From: Magnetaquicoccus sp039908525 | Lineage (GTDB): Bacteria > Pseudomonadota > Magnetococcia > Magnetococcales > Magnetaquicoccaceae | Length of the DNA stretch: 64,000 nucleotides | Direction: 5' to 3' | NCBI GenBank assembly: GCA_039908525.1 | Contig: JAMOAY010000018.1 | Coordinates: forward strand, 39,195-103,194 | Shown here: one piece after another, positions 16,271 to 24,821 of the stretch | How the letters are laid out: each line of letters starts with the position of its first letter | Position numbering within the stretch: the stretch's first letter is position 1 | Position numbers and translations under genes: made by a program | The notes under the pieces: model-generated | The model's input: the letters and a program-made list of their open reading frames with translations, nothing else | Databases searched by the model: none | Told to the model about the DNA's origin: nothing

Positions 16271-18850
16271 TCAAGGGTTTTTGGGTAACGTGAAGTAAAA
16301 ATGGCTGCCCTCTCCCGGTTGCGAGGTCAGCCAGATGCGACCGCCAAACTTGTGGACAATCTTGCGCACCAACGCCAGCCCCATGCCGGAGGTCTCCTGA
16401 CTGTCCCGGGCCTGCAGGGTTTGGAAAACCCCGAAAATTTTTTCAAAATGGGCCGGGTCGATACCGGGTCCGTTGTCACTGACCCGGAACTGCCACCACC
16501 CCTCATCCCCGCTTCCCGCCGGGGATGGCGCCTCCCCCTCCGGCAACCCGGCCGCCGTCGCCACCTCCCCCAGACAGGCAATGCGCACCACCCCCACCGA
16601 CTTGTCCATGAAACGGATGGCATTTTCGATCAGGCTGTGGAAAATCTGCTCCGCCCGCCGTGGTTCAAAACGGATGGTGGGCAGGGGGGTCTCCACCACC
16701 ACCTCCATCTCCTCGGGGGGTCTCAGACCCTTGATCACCTGAGGCACCAGACGCTGCAGATCCACATCCTGCAAACTCTCGTTGACCCGTGAAACCCGCA
16801 CATACTGCAACAGGGAGGAGATCAGCCCGTTGAGGCGGTCTGCCCGCCCCTGGAGCAGATTCACCAGCTCCAGCCCCTCCACCCCCAACCGTCCGGCAAA
16901 ATCGGAGGCCAGCCAGCTGGTCAGGGAACCGATGGCCCGAAACGGCGCCTTGAGATCGTGGGAGATGATATAGGCAAAATCATTCAACTCCCGGTTGGCG
17001 GACTCCAACTCGCGCAGGGTCACGGTTTGCGCCGCCGCCATTCTGTTGCGCTCGACGATCTCCCGCTGCAGGCTCTGGTTGCTCATCTCCAGTCGGGCGG
17101 CCTGGTCCACCAGACGGGCGTTGAGCATCTTCAGCTCCAGATGGTTGTCCATCAGCTCCTTGTTCTGCCGGACCGCCTTCTGGTAGGTGGCCAGCAGCAG
17201 ATCCAGAACCTGTCGACGGCTGGAGGTGATGGTGTAGCTGCGACCAGCGAAAGCGATCTCAACCCCGGTCTCGGGCGCCGGCCGGGCGGCACCCCCGTCC
17301 TGAGCGCCGAGGGTGGCCAACACCCTCTGGACAGCCTCCAGGAGATGGGTCCCCTCCCAGGGTTTGGTCAGGTAGTTGTCCGCACCCACCGAAAGCCCCT
17401 CCAGGATCTCCTCGGGGTTGGTCAGCGCGGTCAACAGCATGACCGGAATCCGCCGCAGCGCCGGGTCCTGTTTGATGCGGCGGCACATCTCGAAACCATC
17501 CATGCGCGGCATGGAAACATCGCTGATGATCAGACGGGGGGAGAGCTGTTGGGCCTGTTCCAGCCCCATCAGGCCATCCTTGGCCGTCGCCACCACAAAA
17601 CCGGACTCCTGCAAAAACCGTTTCAGCTTGAAAGCCTGGGTCGGCGAATCCTCGACCACCAGGATCCCCTCTCCGGCCCGCCAACCGCCGTCGGACGGCG
17701 GGGAGGAGGAGCCATCCTGGGAGGAGATCGCCGCCTGTCCCAGCCCCTGGGGTGCCGCACCGCACGGATGGTCCGTCTCCTCCTTGCCCAGCAGGGTCTG
17801 GATGGAGCGGGCCATGACGCTGCAGGGCAGCAGGTGGTGAACCACCCCCATCTCCAGCAGACGGGCAGGCAGGTCAAACACCAGGGCGCTGGCCTCATCC
17901 ATGGCCAGGGCATAGCCCCCGGCACGGACGATGGCCTCCAGACCCCGGGCCCCATCCTCCCCGGTACCGCTCAACAACACCCCGATGGCCATGGCCCCCA
18001 GACGTTCGCCCACCGACTCCATCGCCACCAGAATGGAGGGCATCTCTCCCCGTTGACCGCCATAGGAGAAGACCGAGGCCGCCGAGGCCGACAGAGTGGC
18101 CAGGCGACCGTGGGCATCCACCAGCAGGTGCTGGCCCACCGGTGCCAGATAGATCGAGCCGGGCATGGGCATCTCGCCGTGGGTGGCCGCCTGTACCGGC
18201 ATCCGGGTCACCTCCCCCAGCCAGCGGGGCAGCGCCGACTGCAACACCGGATGGATGTGCACAATGCACAGAATGGGTACCGGGAAGTTGACCGGCAGGG
18301 CCGAGAGGATCTCCCGCAGGGCGCTGATCCCCCCCAGGCCGACCCCCATCACCACCATGTTGACCGCCGGCAGGGCCGCCAGGGGCAGCGCGGTCACGGC
18401 GCCGTTGCAGGCAAAGTCCGGCAGATGGTCAAGCCGGGCCAACAGGCGGATCTTGCCGGTCAACTCCCTGGAAAACTGCCCGACATCCTCGCTGCGCCAC
18501 GCCAGAGGTTCCAGAAACAGGTCCAGGGCCCCCCCCTCGAACATGCGGAAGATGGTCAGGGCATCCCCCTCCCGCAATGCCGAGGCCCCCACCACCAGCA
18601 CCGGCCGCGGATGCTGTTCCATCACCGTCCGCACAAAGCTCTGGCCATCCATCTCCAACAGCTGCAGGCCGACACACACCACATGGGGATCCTGTTCCAC
18701 CACCAGGGACAGGGCCTCCTGGCCACCCCGCACCCCGCCCACCACCTGGATCCACTCGACCGCCGCCAACGCCCGTTTCAGCAGGGCCAGGGTCAACGCG
18801 GAGGCATCCACCAGCAACACCCGAATGGGGCAGGGTTCATTCTCCCGCAT
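16271..18850 (-). CDS. Degenerate CheB fused to receiver and histidine kinase
   Basis: 859 residues. Residues 8-125 align with the CheB receiver but the acid pair is DA instead of DD, the phospho-acceptor is Gly61 and the Lys is Glu114. Residues about 163-355 align with the CheB methylesterase: the catalytic Ser is replaced by Gly171 (MGVGLGG), while His198 and Asp299 remain. Next is an intact receiver (about 392-515: ILVVEDSPT, IISDVSMPRMDG, YLTKPW), a coiled coil, then HisKA (IISHDLKAPFRAI) and HATPase_c (LIENAIRFM, VSDNGPGI, TSGMGLALVRK). The CheB part should bind but not demethylate receptors, possibly tethering or tuning the kinase at the array. The intact cheB lies in the same operon. 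Confidence 0.9.
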   Translation of the reverse strand: MRENEPCPIRVLLVDASALTLALLKRALAAVEWIQVVGGVRGGQEALSLVVEQDPHVVCVGLQLLEMDGQSFVRTVMEQHPRPVLVVGASALREGDALTIFRMFEGGALDLFLEPLAWRSEDVGQFSRELTGKIRLLARLDHLPDFACNGAVTALPLAALPAVNMVVMGVGLGGISALREILSALPVNFPVPILCIVHIHPVLQSALPRWLGEVTRMPVQAATHGEMPMPGSIYLAPVGQHLLVDAHGRLATLSASAASVFSYGGQRGEMPSILVAMESVGERLGAMAIGVLLSGTGEDGARGLEAIVRAGGYALAMDEASALVFDLPARLLEMGVVHHLLPCSVMARSIQTLLGKEETDHPCGAAPQGLGQAAISSQDGSSSPPSDGGWRAGEGILVVEDSPTQAFKLKRFLQESGFVVATAKDGLMGLEQAQQLSPRLIISDVSMPRMDGFEMCRRIKQDPALRRIPVMLLTALTNPEEILEGLSVGADNYLTKPWEGTHLLEAVQRVLATLGAQDGGAARPAPETGVEIAFAGRSYTITSSRRQVLDLLLATYQKAVRQNKELMDNHLELKMLNARLVDQAARLEMSNQSLQREIVERNRMAAAQTVTLRELESANRELNDFAYIISHDLKAPFRAIGSLTSWLASDFAGRLGVEGLELVNLLQGRADRLNGLISSLLQYVRVSRVNESLQDVDLQRLVPQVIKGLRPPEEMEVVVETPLPTIRFEPRRAEQIFHSLIENAIRFMDKSVGVVRIACLGEVATAAGLPEGEAPSPAGSGDEGWWQFRVSDNGPGIDPAHFEKIFGVFQTLQARDSQETSGMGLALVRKIVHKFGGRIWLTSQPGEGSHFYFTLPKNP

Positions 18851-18902
18851 GATGGTTATCGCCTCCTTTCCGGCAATGGGTTACCACCCCGACCGACACG
18901 CC

Positions 18903-19340
18903 TCACCCCTGCATCCCCTGCATGAGATGATCGATCTTCTGTTTGGTGATCGGTTTGGTCACATAGTCCGTGCATCCGTCGTGGTAGTAGGATTTCATGG
19001 CCTCTTTCGGGGAGTCCAGGGCGGTCACCATGATCACCCGCACCTCCTGCCGCGAGACGATACCCAACTCCGCCTCCTTCTTGCGGATCGCCTGCACCGC
19101 CTGATGACCGTCCATGTTCGGCATCATGATATCCATGAAAATCATGGTGTAGGGGGCGTTCTCCGCGTGCGCCATGTGGAAAGCCTCCACGGCCTCCCGG
19201 CCATCCACGACCAGATCCACCGGACCATAGGACTCCAGCAGGCGGCCCATCAACACCCGGTTGTTCAGTTCATCGTCCACCACCAGCATTTTCATCGCTT
19301 TGTACTCCATTTCCGACAAGGAAGGCCCTTCCGCACCCAT
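18903..19340 (-). CDS. Single-domain response regulator
   Basis: 145 residues, one receiver domain: MLVVDDELNNRVLMGRLL, phospho-acceptor in MIFMDIMMPNMDGHQAV, VTA switch segment and Lys in DYVTKPIT. The DELNNR form is typical of receivers that take phosphate from hybrid kinases. It lies 4 bases after the REC-GAF-kinase gene and is probably its direct target. The first 15 residues are not part of the domain; ATGs at 19310 and 19295 are alternative starts, the latter with GGAG upstream. Confidence 0.88.
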   Translation of the reverse strand: MGAEGPSLSEMEYKAMKMLVVDDELNNRVLMGRLLESYGPVDLVVDGREAVEAFHMAHAENAPYTMIFMDIMMPNMDGHQAVQAIRKKEAELGIVSRQEVRVIMVTALDSPKEAMKSYYHDGCTDYVTKPITKQKIDHLMQGMQG

Positions 19341-19344
19341 GGTC

Positions 19345-21330
19345 TCACATCCTCTGTTGCTCGATCCAGCGTCCCAGCACCGTGCGCAGCTGTTCCAGGC
19401 GGCTCAGCGCCCCCGGCAGATCGCCCCGACGTGACGCCAGCACAACATGAAAGGCCCGGCTGCGGATCTCGCTGTCCTGGGACAACTCACGAATTTTGCC
19501 GCTCCAGTGGGCCGCCTGGGTCAGATCCTCCTCTTCCAGGGCCTGTTCCAGACCCGTCCAGCAGTCGGCCAACCCATTGTCTGCGGGTCTCTGATCCGTT
19601 TCGCCGGTCGGTTCCATCTCCTCCCCGGCCATGGGCGGCCATTCGGACTCCAGCGGCTCCGGGCTCCGCTCCAGGGCCAAGTGCAGCGAAAAACAGCTGC
19701 CCCGACCCGGTACACTCTCCACCTCGATCCAGCCATCCATCAGCTCGATCAACCGTTTGCTGATCGCCAATCCCAGTCCGGTGCCGCCTATCTTGCGGGT
19801 GGAGCTGCCATCCACCTGGGTGAACACATCAAAAATGGCGGCATGCCACTCCTGGGCGATACCGATCCCGGTGTCCGTCACCGACACCGTCATGGGCACC
19901 TGCCGTTCACCCCCGCCCCAATCGACCGCGCCATGGCCGTGGCAGGTCGGTGGCGGGCCCTTTCCGTCCGGTTTGGGCTGGTACGGTCGGGCATCGATGC
20001 GCACGCTGCCCCGCTCGGTAAATTTGACGGCATTGACCACCAACTGCTGGATTACCTGCCGCAGATGGAACGGATCCCCCAGCAGAAAAGGGTACAGAGG
20101 GGTGTGCAGGCACCAACTGACCCGCAACCCCTTCTCCCTGGCCTTGGGGGTCACCAGATCGACCACCTCCAGCAACAGTTGCCGCAGATCAAACGGCACC
20201 CTGGCCAATGCCAAGCGGTTGGTCTCGATGCGGGCGTAGTCAATGATGCCGTTCAGCAGGGTCAACAGGGTCTGGGAGGAGTCCTGGACAATACCGAGAA
20301 ACATCTGCCGCTCATCGGAATCGTCACAACGGCGCGCCAGATCGGTCATGCCGATGATGGCGTTCATGGGGGTGCGCAGCTCATGGCTGATGTTGGCAAG
20401 AAACTCGCTTTTGGCCCGGTTGGCCGCCTCGGCCCGTTCCTTGGCCTCATAGAGGGCCTCTTCCATGCGTTTCCGTTCGATGATGCCCGCCAGGGTGTCG
20501 GCGATGGCGGTCAGGAAGGCAGCCACCTCGGCGCTGTACACCTCCTCGGCCGGCACCTGCAACAACCAGAGGCCCAGAACCCTGCTGCCGGAAAGGATCG
20601 GCGTACGGTAGATGTTGGGCAGCTCCGCATGCGCCTCGAAATGCGCCCCCGACTGCAGCGGATAGGGGGGGGTGTCGGGGTTGGCCCGCATATGTTGCTG
20701 AAACAGCTGGATCTGCCGCCGCAGCAGCTGCTGGTTCAGCTCCTGGCAGGAGCCGGACAACAGTTCCGACGCGGGGTTGCCATCGGACAGAAAGATACAG
20801 CCCCGCGCCCCGTGGGAGAGCCAGGGGATCGCCAGGACATGGCCCAGAATGCGCTCCAGCTGCGCCTTGAGAGGGATGTCCTGCAACGAAATGCGCAGCA
20901 CGGCGTTGATGGTGTTCTGCAGATCGTGGTTGCGCTGCACCCGCTGTTCGGCGGTCCGGTGGTCCAGGGCCTGTTGCACGACAACGGGCAACAGGTTGAG
21001 GTAGTTGCGCTCCCGGTCCTTGATCAGATAGTCGTAGGCGCCGGCCTTCATCGCCTGGATCGCCACCTCTTCATCTCCGCCGCCGGTGACCACAATCACC
21101 GGCACCCCCTGCAGCGCCTCGAACAGCTCCAGCGCCACCCCGTCGCCCAACCGATAGTCTGTTACCACGACATCAAAATCCCCCGCAGCCAACCGCTCCC
21201 TGGCCTGGGTCAAGGACTCGGCCATGGTGGTCTGGAACCCCAGCTGCTGTTTTTTCAAGAGCCGTTTGAGCGCCATCTGGTCGACCGGGTCGTCTTCCAC
21301 CACCAGCAACCGGCACACAGAGTTGTCCAT
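19345..21330 (-). CDS. Receiver-GAF-histidine kinase, first gene of the chemosensory operon
   Basis: 661 residues. Receiver (about 5-125: LLVVEDDPVDQMAL, VVVTDYRLGDG, DYLIKD), a GAF-like region (about 150-290: VLAIPWLSHGARGCIFLSDG, RTPILSGSRVLGLWLLQV), HisKA (NISHELRTPMNAIIGMTD) and HATPase_c (VVNAVKF, VTDTGIGI, GGTGLGLAISKR). A helical tail of 70 residues resembles the tail of the kinase at 3093-4769. No membrane segment is present. It is the first gene after the promoter at 21385-21413, with GGGAG upstream of its ATG. Confidence 0.88.
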   Translation of the reverse strand: MDNSVCRLLVVEDDPVDQMALKRLLKKQQLGFQTTMAESLTQARERLAAGDFDVVVTDYRLGDGVALELFEALQGVPVIVVTGGGDEEVAIQAMKAGAYDYLIKDRERNYLNLLPVVVQQALDHRTAEQRVQRNHDLQNTINAVLRISLQDIPLKAQLERILGHVLAIPWLSHGARGCIFLSDGNPASELLSGSCQELNQQLLRRQIQLFQQHMRANPDTPPYPLQSGAHFEAHAELPNIYRTPILSGSRVLGLWLLQVPAEEVYSAEVAAFLTAIADTLAGIIERKRMEEALYEAKERAEAANRAKSEFLANISHELRTPMNAIIGMTDLARRCDDSDERQMFLGIVQDSSQTLLTLLNGIIDYARIETNRLALARVPFDLRQLLLEVVDLVTPKAREKGLRVSWCLHTPLYPFLLGDPFHLRQVIQQLVVNAVKFTERGSVRIDARPYQPKPDGKGPPPTCHGHGAVDWGGGERQVPMTVSVTDTGIGIAQEWHAAIFDVFTQVDGSSTRKIGGTGLGLAISKRLIELMDGWIEVESVPGRGSCFSLHLALERSPEPLESEWPPMAGEEMEPTGETDQRPADNGLADCWTGLEQALEEEDLTQAAHWSGKIRELSQDSEIRSRAFHVVLASRRGDLPGALSRLEQLRTVLGRWIEQQRM

Positions 21331-21384
21331 TTTGATCGGTCTCCCGCCACGCGGAGTGGGCCATTCAGAAAAAACTGCCGTCAG

Positions 21385-21413
21385 AGTATCGCGGATTGCG
21401 ATACCAAATACAA
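21385..21413 (-). promoter_or_regulatory. Promoter of the chemosensory operon
   Basis: Reading leftward: TTGTAT (21408-21413), 17 bases, GATACT (21385-21390). This is a good sigma70-like match that would give a leader of about 48 bases before the ATG at 21330. A perfect inverted repeat sits inside the spacer (see 21386-21404). Confidence 0.6.
21386..21404. promoter_or_regulatory. Operator-like inverted repeat in the chemosensory promoter
   Basis: GTATCGC-GGATT-GCGATAC is a perfect 7-5-7 inverted repeat. It overlaps the -10 and fills the spacer of the leftward promoter, a position where a bound regulator would block RNA polymerase. The cognate regulator is unknown. Confidence 0.5.
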
Positions 21414-21570
21414 CACTTCTCTGGAGAGTGCCGCCTCGATTTGCCCGTCAGGCCTGCTGGAACGGTTGGAGAAGGAGGGGCTCCGGGTGTAGAGTGGTAC
21501 AGGGGCTGGCGGGGTGCAGACAGTGGTCTCAGGTACTTCTTTTCAAGGAACGGGAGGGTCGGCAGGCACG

Positions 21571-22431
21571 GTGACAGAGGATCCCACACTGGAGTTTCAT
21601 CCCAGAACCCCGCTGGATGAACGGCGACTGGGCAGGGCGTGGCAACGTGCGGCGGCAGGCATGGCCTCCGAGGAGGGGCTGCTGGCCCGGATCGGCCAGC
21701 AATTGATGGAGCGTCTGGACGAGATCCGCCTGACCCCTGCCCGGGTTCTGGTGGTCGGCGACCGCACCGGTTTGATGGCCGACCGTCTGCAAAAGCGCTG
21801 GCCCAGGGCGGAAATCTGCGCGGCGGCCCGTGTCGAATGGTTGGCCCGTTCCCCTTCATCGCGGCGACTGCCCTGGCAGCGTCGGCCCTGGCACCTGGTG
21901 GCGGAACCCCACCGTCTGCCGTTCGCCAGAGGGCGGTTCGATCTGGTCATCTCCAGCATGGCCCTGCACTGGAGCAGGGATCTGCCGGCCGCCTTGCGGG
22001 AGATGCGTCGGGTGCTGGCGCCGGACCGCCTGTTGCTGTTCACGGTGGCGGGGGCCGGCACGCTGCAGGAGCTGCACAGCTGTCTGGCCCGCATGGACCA
22101 GGAGCGGCACGGCCATGGTTGGGTGCGTGGACCCGAACTGCCCTCCCTCTCCGGACTGGGAGAGCTGCTGGCCGCCAGCGGTTTTGTCCTGCCGGTGGTG
22201 GATCGGGATCGGATCCCGCTGCCGGTGCCGGATCTGCCCTTTCTGTTGCAGCAGTTGCGCGCCCTGGGCGCCGGCAATCACATGCGCCAGCGTCCCGCCG
22301 GTCTGTTGGGCAAAGGGTATTTCAAACGTCTGGAAGATGCCTACCAGGCCAGTTACCGCCTGGCGGACGGCCGTCTCGCCTGCACCCTGGAGCTGCTGTT
22401 CGGTCATGCGTGGAAGGGAGGAGCCTCTTGA
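21571..22431 (+). CDS. BioC/NDUFAF5-like SAM-dependent methyltransferase
   Basis: 286 residues. Motif I is a variant (VLVVGDRTGLMADRL), then LPFARGRFDLVISSMALHWSRDLPAAL, the hallmark of the BioC/NDUFAF5 group, and MRRVLAPDRLLLFTVAG. The C-terminal segment with LGAGNHMRQRP, GLLGKGYF and DGRLACTLELLFGHAW also matches this group. BioC methylates malonyl-ACP to start biotin synthesis. No other bio gene is adjacent, so that role is only inferred. The start is probably the GTG at 21571 (GGCAGG upstream); another in-frame GTG lies at 21514. The second Gly of motif I is atypical. Confidence 0.75.
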   Translation: MTEDPTLEFHPRTPLDERRLGRAWQRAAAGMASEEGLLARIGQQLMERLDEIRLTPARVLVVGDRTGLMADRLQKRWPRAEICAAARVEWLARSPSSRRLPWQRRPWHLVAEPHRLPFARGRFDLVISSMALHWSRDLPAALREMRRVLAPDRLLLFTVAGAGTLQELHSCLARMDQERHGHGWVRGPELPSLSGLGELLAASGFVLPVVDRDRIPLPVPDLPFLLQQLRALGAGNHMRQRPAGLLGKGYFKRLEDAYQASYRLADGRLACTLELLFGHAWKGGAS

Positions 22432-22462
22432 TCGTCAACCCCTTGGCCATACCAAAAAATCG

Positions 22463-22492
22463 TTGGTAATGGACGGACGGATCCACTATAGT
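22463..22492 (+). promoter_or_regulatory. Candidate promoter for the DUF1640 gene
   Basis: TTGGTA (22463-22468), 18 bases, TATAGT (22487-22492), with an expected start about 26 bases before the ATG at 22525. The -10 is a close match, the -35 fair. Confidence 0.45.
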
Positions 22493-22524
22493 CGGGAAAG
22501 GTTCAACCGGGAGAGGAACCATCC

Positions 22525-22995
22525 ATGAGCACGACCGCCGATGTTGCTTTTGCCTTCGACACGCACAAGTTTGTCAAGCAGATGATCGCCACGGGGTTCA
22601 CAGAGGAGCAGGCGGAAGCGCAGGTGCGCCTGCTCTCGGAGATTTTGCACACCCAACTCTCCACCAAGGCGGATGTGGCCAAGGTGGACCATCACGTTCT
22701 GGAACTCAAACGGGATATTGCGGACACGAACGCCCGCATCGCCACGGTGGAGGCCAATCTCAAGCGGGACATTGCCGCTCTGGACGGCAAGATCGAGACC
22801 ACCCAGGCGGAACTCAAGCGGGACATGAAGGAGATGGAGCTGCGCATGGTGATCAAGATGGGGATGATGATCCTGGCGAGCGTTGGCATGATCGTTGGCA
22901 TCCTGCGCGCGTTCCCGACCCCGGTGCAGATTGTCCACTCCCCCGCCCAGGAGCTGCGCCAGCCTGTCCCGTCGTCCCTGGCACCGGCCCACTGA
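22525..22995 (+). CDS. DUF1640 (CCDC90-like) coiled-coil membrane protein
   Basis: 156 residues. The N-terminal part (FDTHKFVKQMIATGFTEEQA, then AQVRLLSEIL) is the signature of the DUF1640/CCDC90 family. A long coiled coil (about 45-110) contains the repeated unit LKRDIA/LKRDM. One membrane helix follows (MGMMILASVGMIVGILRAF) and a short tail. The protein probably sits in the inner membrane with the coiled coil in the cytoplasm; its biological role is not known. A good ribosome site (GGAGAGGAA) precedes the ATG. Confidence 0.8.
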   Translation: MSTTADVAFAFDTHKFVKQMIATGFTEEQAEAQVRLLSEILHTQLSTKADVAKVDHHVLELKRDIADTNARIATVEANLKRDIAALDGKIETTQAELKRDMKEMELRMVIKMGMMILASVGMIVGILRAFPTPVQIVHSPAQELRQPVPSSLAPAH

Positions 22996-23031
22996 CAACC
23001 CGGTCCCGGCCTCTGACGTGTCCGACAATGT

Positions 23032-23502
23032 TCAGCGAAACAGCGTGCGCCAGCCGCTTTTCGGGGAATGGTCCGCAGGAGAACAGACCTGCCACTCCGC
23101 CACCCTCTCCGGTTTGACACGGGAGAGCACCCACCAGGGCAGAATCCCCCCCTGCCCGCCACAGCCGCAACCGGCCCGCCGCGGGTGGAACACCTTGATG
23201 ATCCAGGGATCCTCCTGACTCTGTACATACACCAGCGTGCTCCAGACCCCCCGCTCCTCGTCCAGGATCTCCTGCATCAACCCCTGCAGATGGCGGCTGG
23301 CCGTCTGGCCATCCACCGGCTGCTCGGACCATGCAGCCTGCGGCTCCAGCAGATACCAGCCGTCCCAGCGGGCGATATCCTCCGCCAGACGCCGGGCATC
23401 TTCCTGGCGCACCATGCCGTTGAAACGGCCCGACAGACGGTCGGCAAAAGAGAGGGTTCGGTTCGGCATCCAGACGACTCGTGCGGTTTTGGGTTTCGTC
23501 AC
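23032..23502 (-). CDS. Conserved-looking protein of unknown function
   Basis: 156 residues, not recognised. The mid part (RLAEDIARWDGWYLLEPQAA) and the segment WIIKVFHPRRAGCGCGGQGG, with two closely spaced Cys, suggest a compact globular protein. There is no signal peptide and no clear metal motif beyond CGC. It is convergent with the DUF1640 gene and divergent from argJ. A long alternative frame on the same strand (22853-23758) has no coding features, so this frame is preferred. Confidence 0.55.
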   Translation of the reverse strand: MTKPKTARVVWMPNRTLSFADRLSGRFNGMVRQEDARRLAEDIARWDGWYLLEPQAAWSEQPVDGQTASRHLQGLMQEILDEERGVWSTLVYVQSQEDPWIIKVFHPRRAGCGCGGQGGILPWWVLSRVKPERVAEWQVCSPADHSPKSGWRTLFR

Positions 23503-23603
23503 ACAGGCGTTTCCCTGTATGATGGCCCCCGGCGGGGAGCGCGCCCACTATGCGGGATCCCCGCCCTCCCTGTCTACCCATTTCCAGTGCGGAGAACGAT
23601 CCC

Positions 23604-24821
23604 ATGGCGGTTGCCCACCCCCCTTTTCCCGACCTTCCCCCTGTCGCGGGCTTTCGCCTGGCCACGGCGGCGGCCTGCATCAAACAGAGCGGCGAGCCGG
23701 ACCTGCTGCTGGTGGAGATGGCAGCCACCACCCGGATGGCCGGCCTTTTCACCCGCAATCAGGTGGTGGCCGCCCCGGTGACCCTCTGCCGCCAACGGTT
23801 GGCCGCTGGCAACGCCCGGGCCCTGCTGGTCAACGCCGGCAACGCCAACGCCGCCAACGGCATACAGGGGATTGAAGACGCCCTTGCCCTCTCCCGACGG
23901 GCGGCGGAGGCCCTGGGCATCGAGGAGTCCGCTCTCTTCGTCGCTTCGACCGGGGTGATCGGTGTGCCGATGCCCATGGCCGGTCCCCTGCAAGCCATCC
24001 CCCTTCTGGCCGGCCAACTGGCCGCTGGCGGCTGGGCCGAGGCCGCACACGCCATCATGACCACCGACACCTTCGCCAAGGGCAGTGTGCACCGTTTCGA
24101 GCAGGACGGGCAGGCCGCCGTCATGGTGGGGATTGCCAAGGGTTCGGGGATGATCCGCCCGGACATGGCCACCATGCTGGCCTTCCTGTTCACCGATGCG
24201 GCGGCCACGCCTGCGGTGCTGCACACCCTGCTGCAGCGGGCGGTGGCAAAAAGTTTCAACAGCATCACCGTGGATGGCGACACATCCACCAACGATACGG
24301 TGCTGCTGTTTGCCTCCGGCTGCAACGGCGGTCCGCCGCTGGAAGAGGCCGATGCGCCCCAGGCGGAGCCGCTGGCCCGCGCCCTCGACGCGGTGTGCCA
24401 GGATCTGGCCCAGGCCATTGTCCGCGACGGGGAGGGGGCGAGCAAATGGATCCAGGTCTGCGTCACGGAGGCGCGCACGGAGGCGGAGGCCAAACAGGTG
24501 GCCATGGCGGTTGCCAACAGCCCCCTGGTCAAGACCGCCTGCGCCGGCAGCGACCCCAACTGGGGACGCATGCTGGCGGCCGTCGGCCATGCCGGGGTGC
24601 CGGTGGATGCGCAGCGCCTCTCCCTCCATCTGGGTGAGTTGATGGTGGTGGAAAACGGTGCCCGTGCGCCCCACTACCGGAAAGAGCAGGGGGTGGCCAT
24701 CATGCAACAGGAGGAGATCCGCATCCGCATCGATCTGGGCGCGGGTCAGGCCAGCCACACCGTCTGGAGCTGCGACCTGACCCACGACTACATCACCATC
24801 AATGCCGAGTACCACACATGA
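23604..24821 (+). CDS. argJ: Bifunctional ornithine acetyltransferase/N-acetylglutamate synthase ArgJ
   Basis: 405 residues, full length for ArgJ. The self-cleavage site is seen in KGSGMIRPDMATMLAF, where the Thr of ATML becomes the nucleophile of the beta chain. Other family motifs are LLVNAGNANAANG near the start and SITVDGDTSTNDT in the middle. The enzyme transfers acetyl from N-acetylornithine to glutamate in arginine synthesis. The stop overlaps the start of yrfG by 4 bases, so they are cotranscribed. The start is the ATG at 23604; the frame is open upstream but without conservation. Confidence 0.95.
   Translation: MAVAHPPFPDLPPVAGFRLATAAACIKQSGEPDLLLVEMAATTRMAGLFTRNQVVAAPVTLCRQRLAAGNARALLVNAGNANAANGIQGIEDALALSRRAAEALGIEESALFVASTGVIGVPMPMAGPLQAIPLLAGQLAAGGWAEAAHAIMTTDTFAKGSVHRFEQDGQAAVMVGIAKGSGMIRPDMATMLAFLFTDAAATPAVLHTLLQRAVAKSFNSITVDGDTSTNDTVLLFASGCNGGPPLEEADAPQAEPLARALDAVCQDLAQAIVRDGEGASKWIQVCVTEARTEAEAKQVAMAVANSPLVKTACAGSDPNWGRMLAAVGHAGVPVDAQRLSLHLGELMVVENGARAPHYRKEQGVAIMQQEEIRIRIDLGAGQASHTVWSCDLTHDYITINAEYHT

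Noticed and set aside
13292..21492. Several long rightward frames opposite the chemosensory genes
   Set aside because: All lie against strongly supported leftward genes and show low-complexity Gln/His/Arg/Pro composition.
22853..23758. 301-codon leftward frame over the unknown gene at 23032
   Set aside because: It overlaps the DUF1640 and argJ genes at both ends and has a typical shadow composition.
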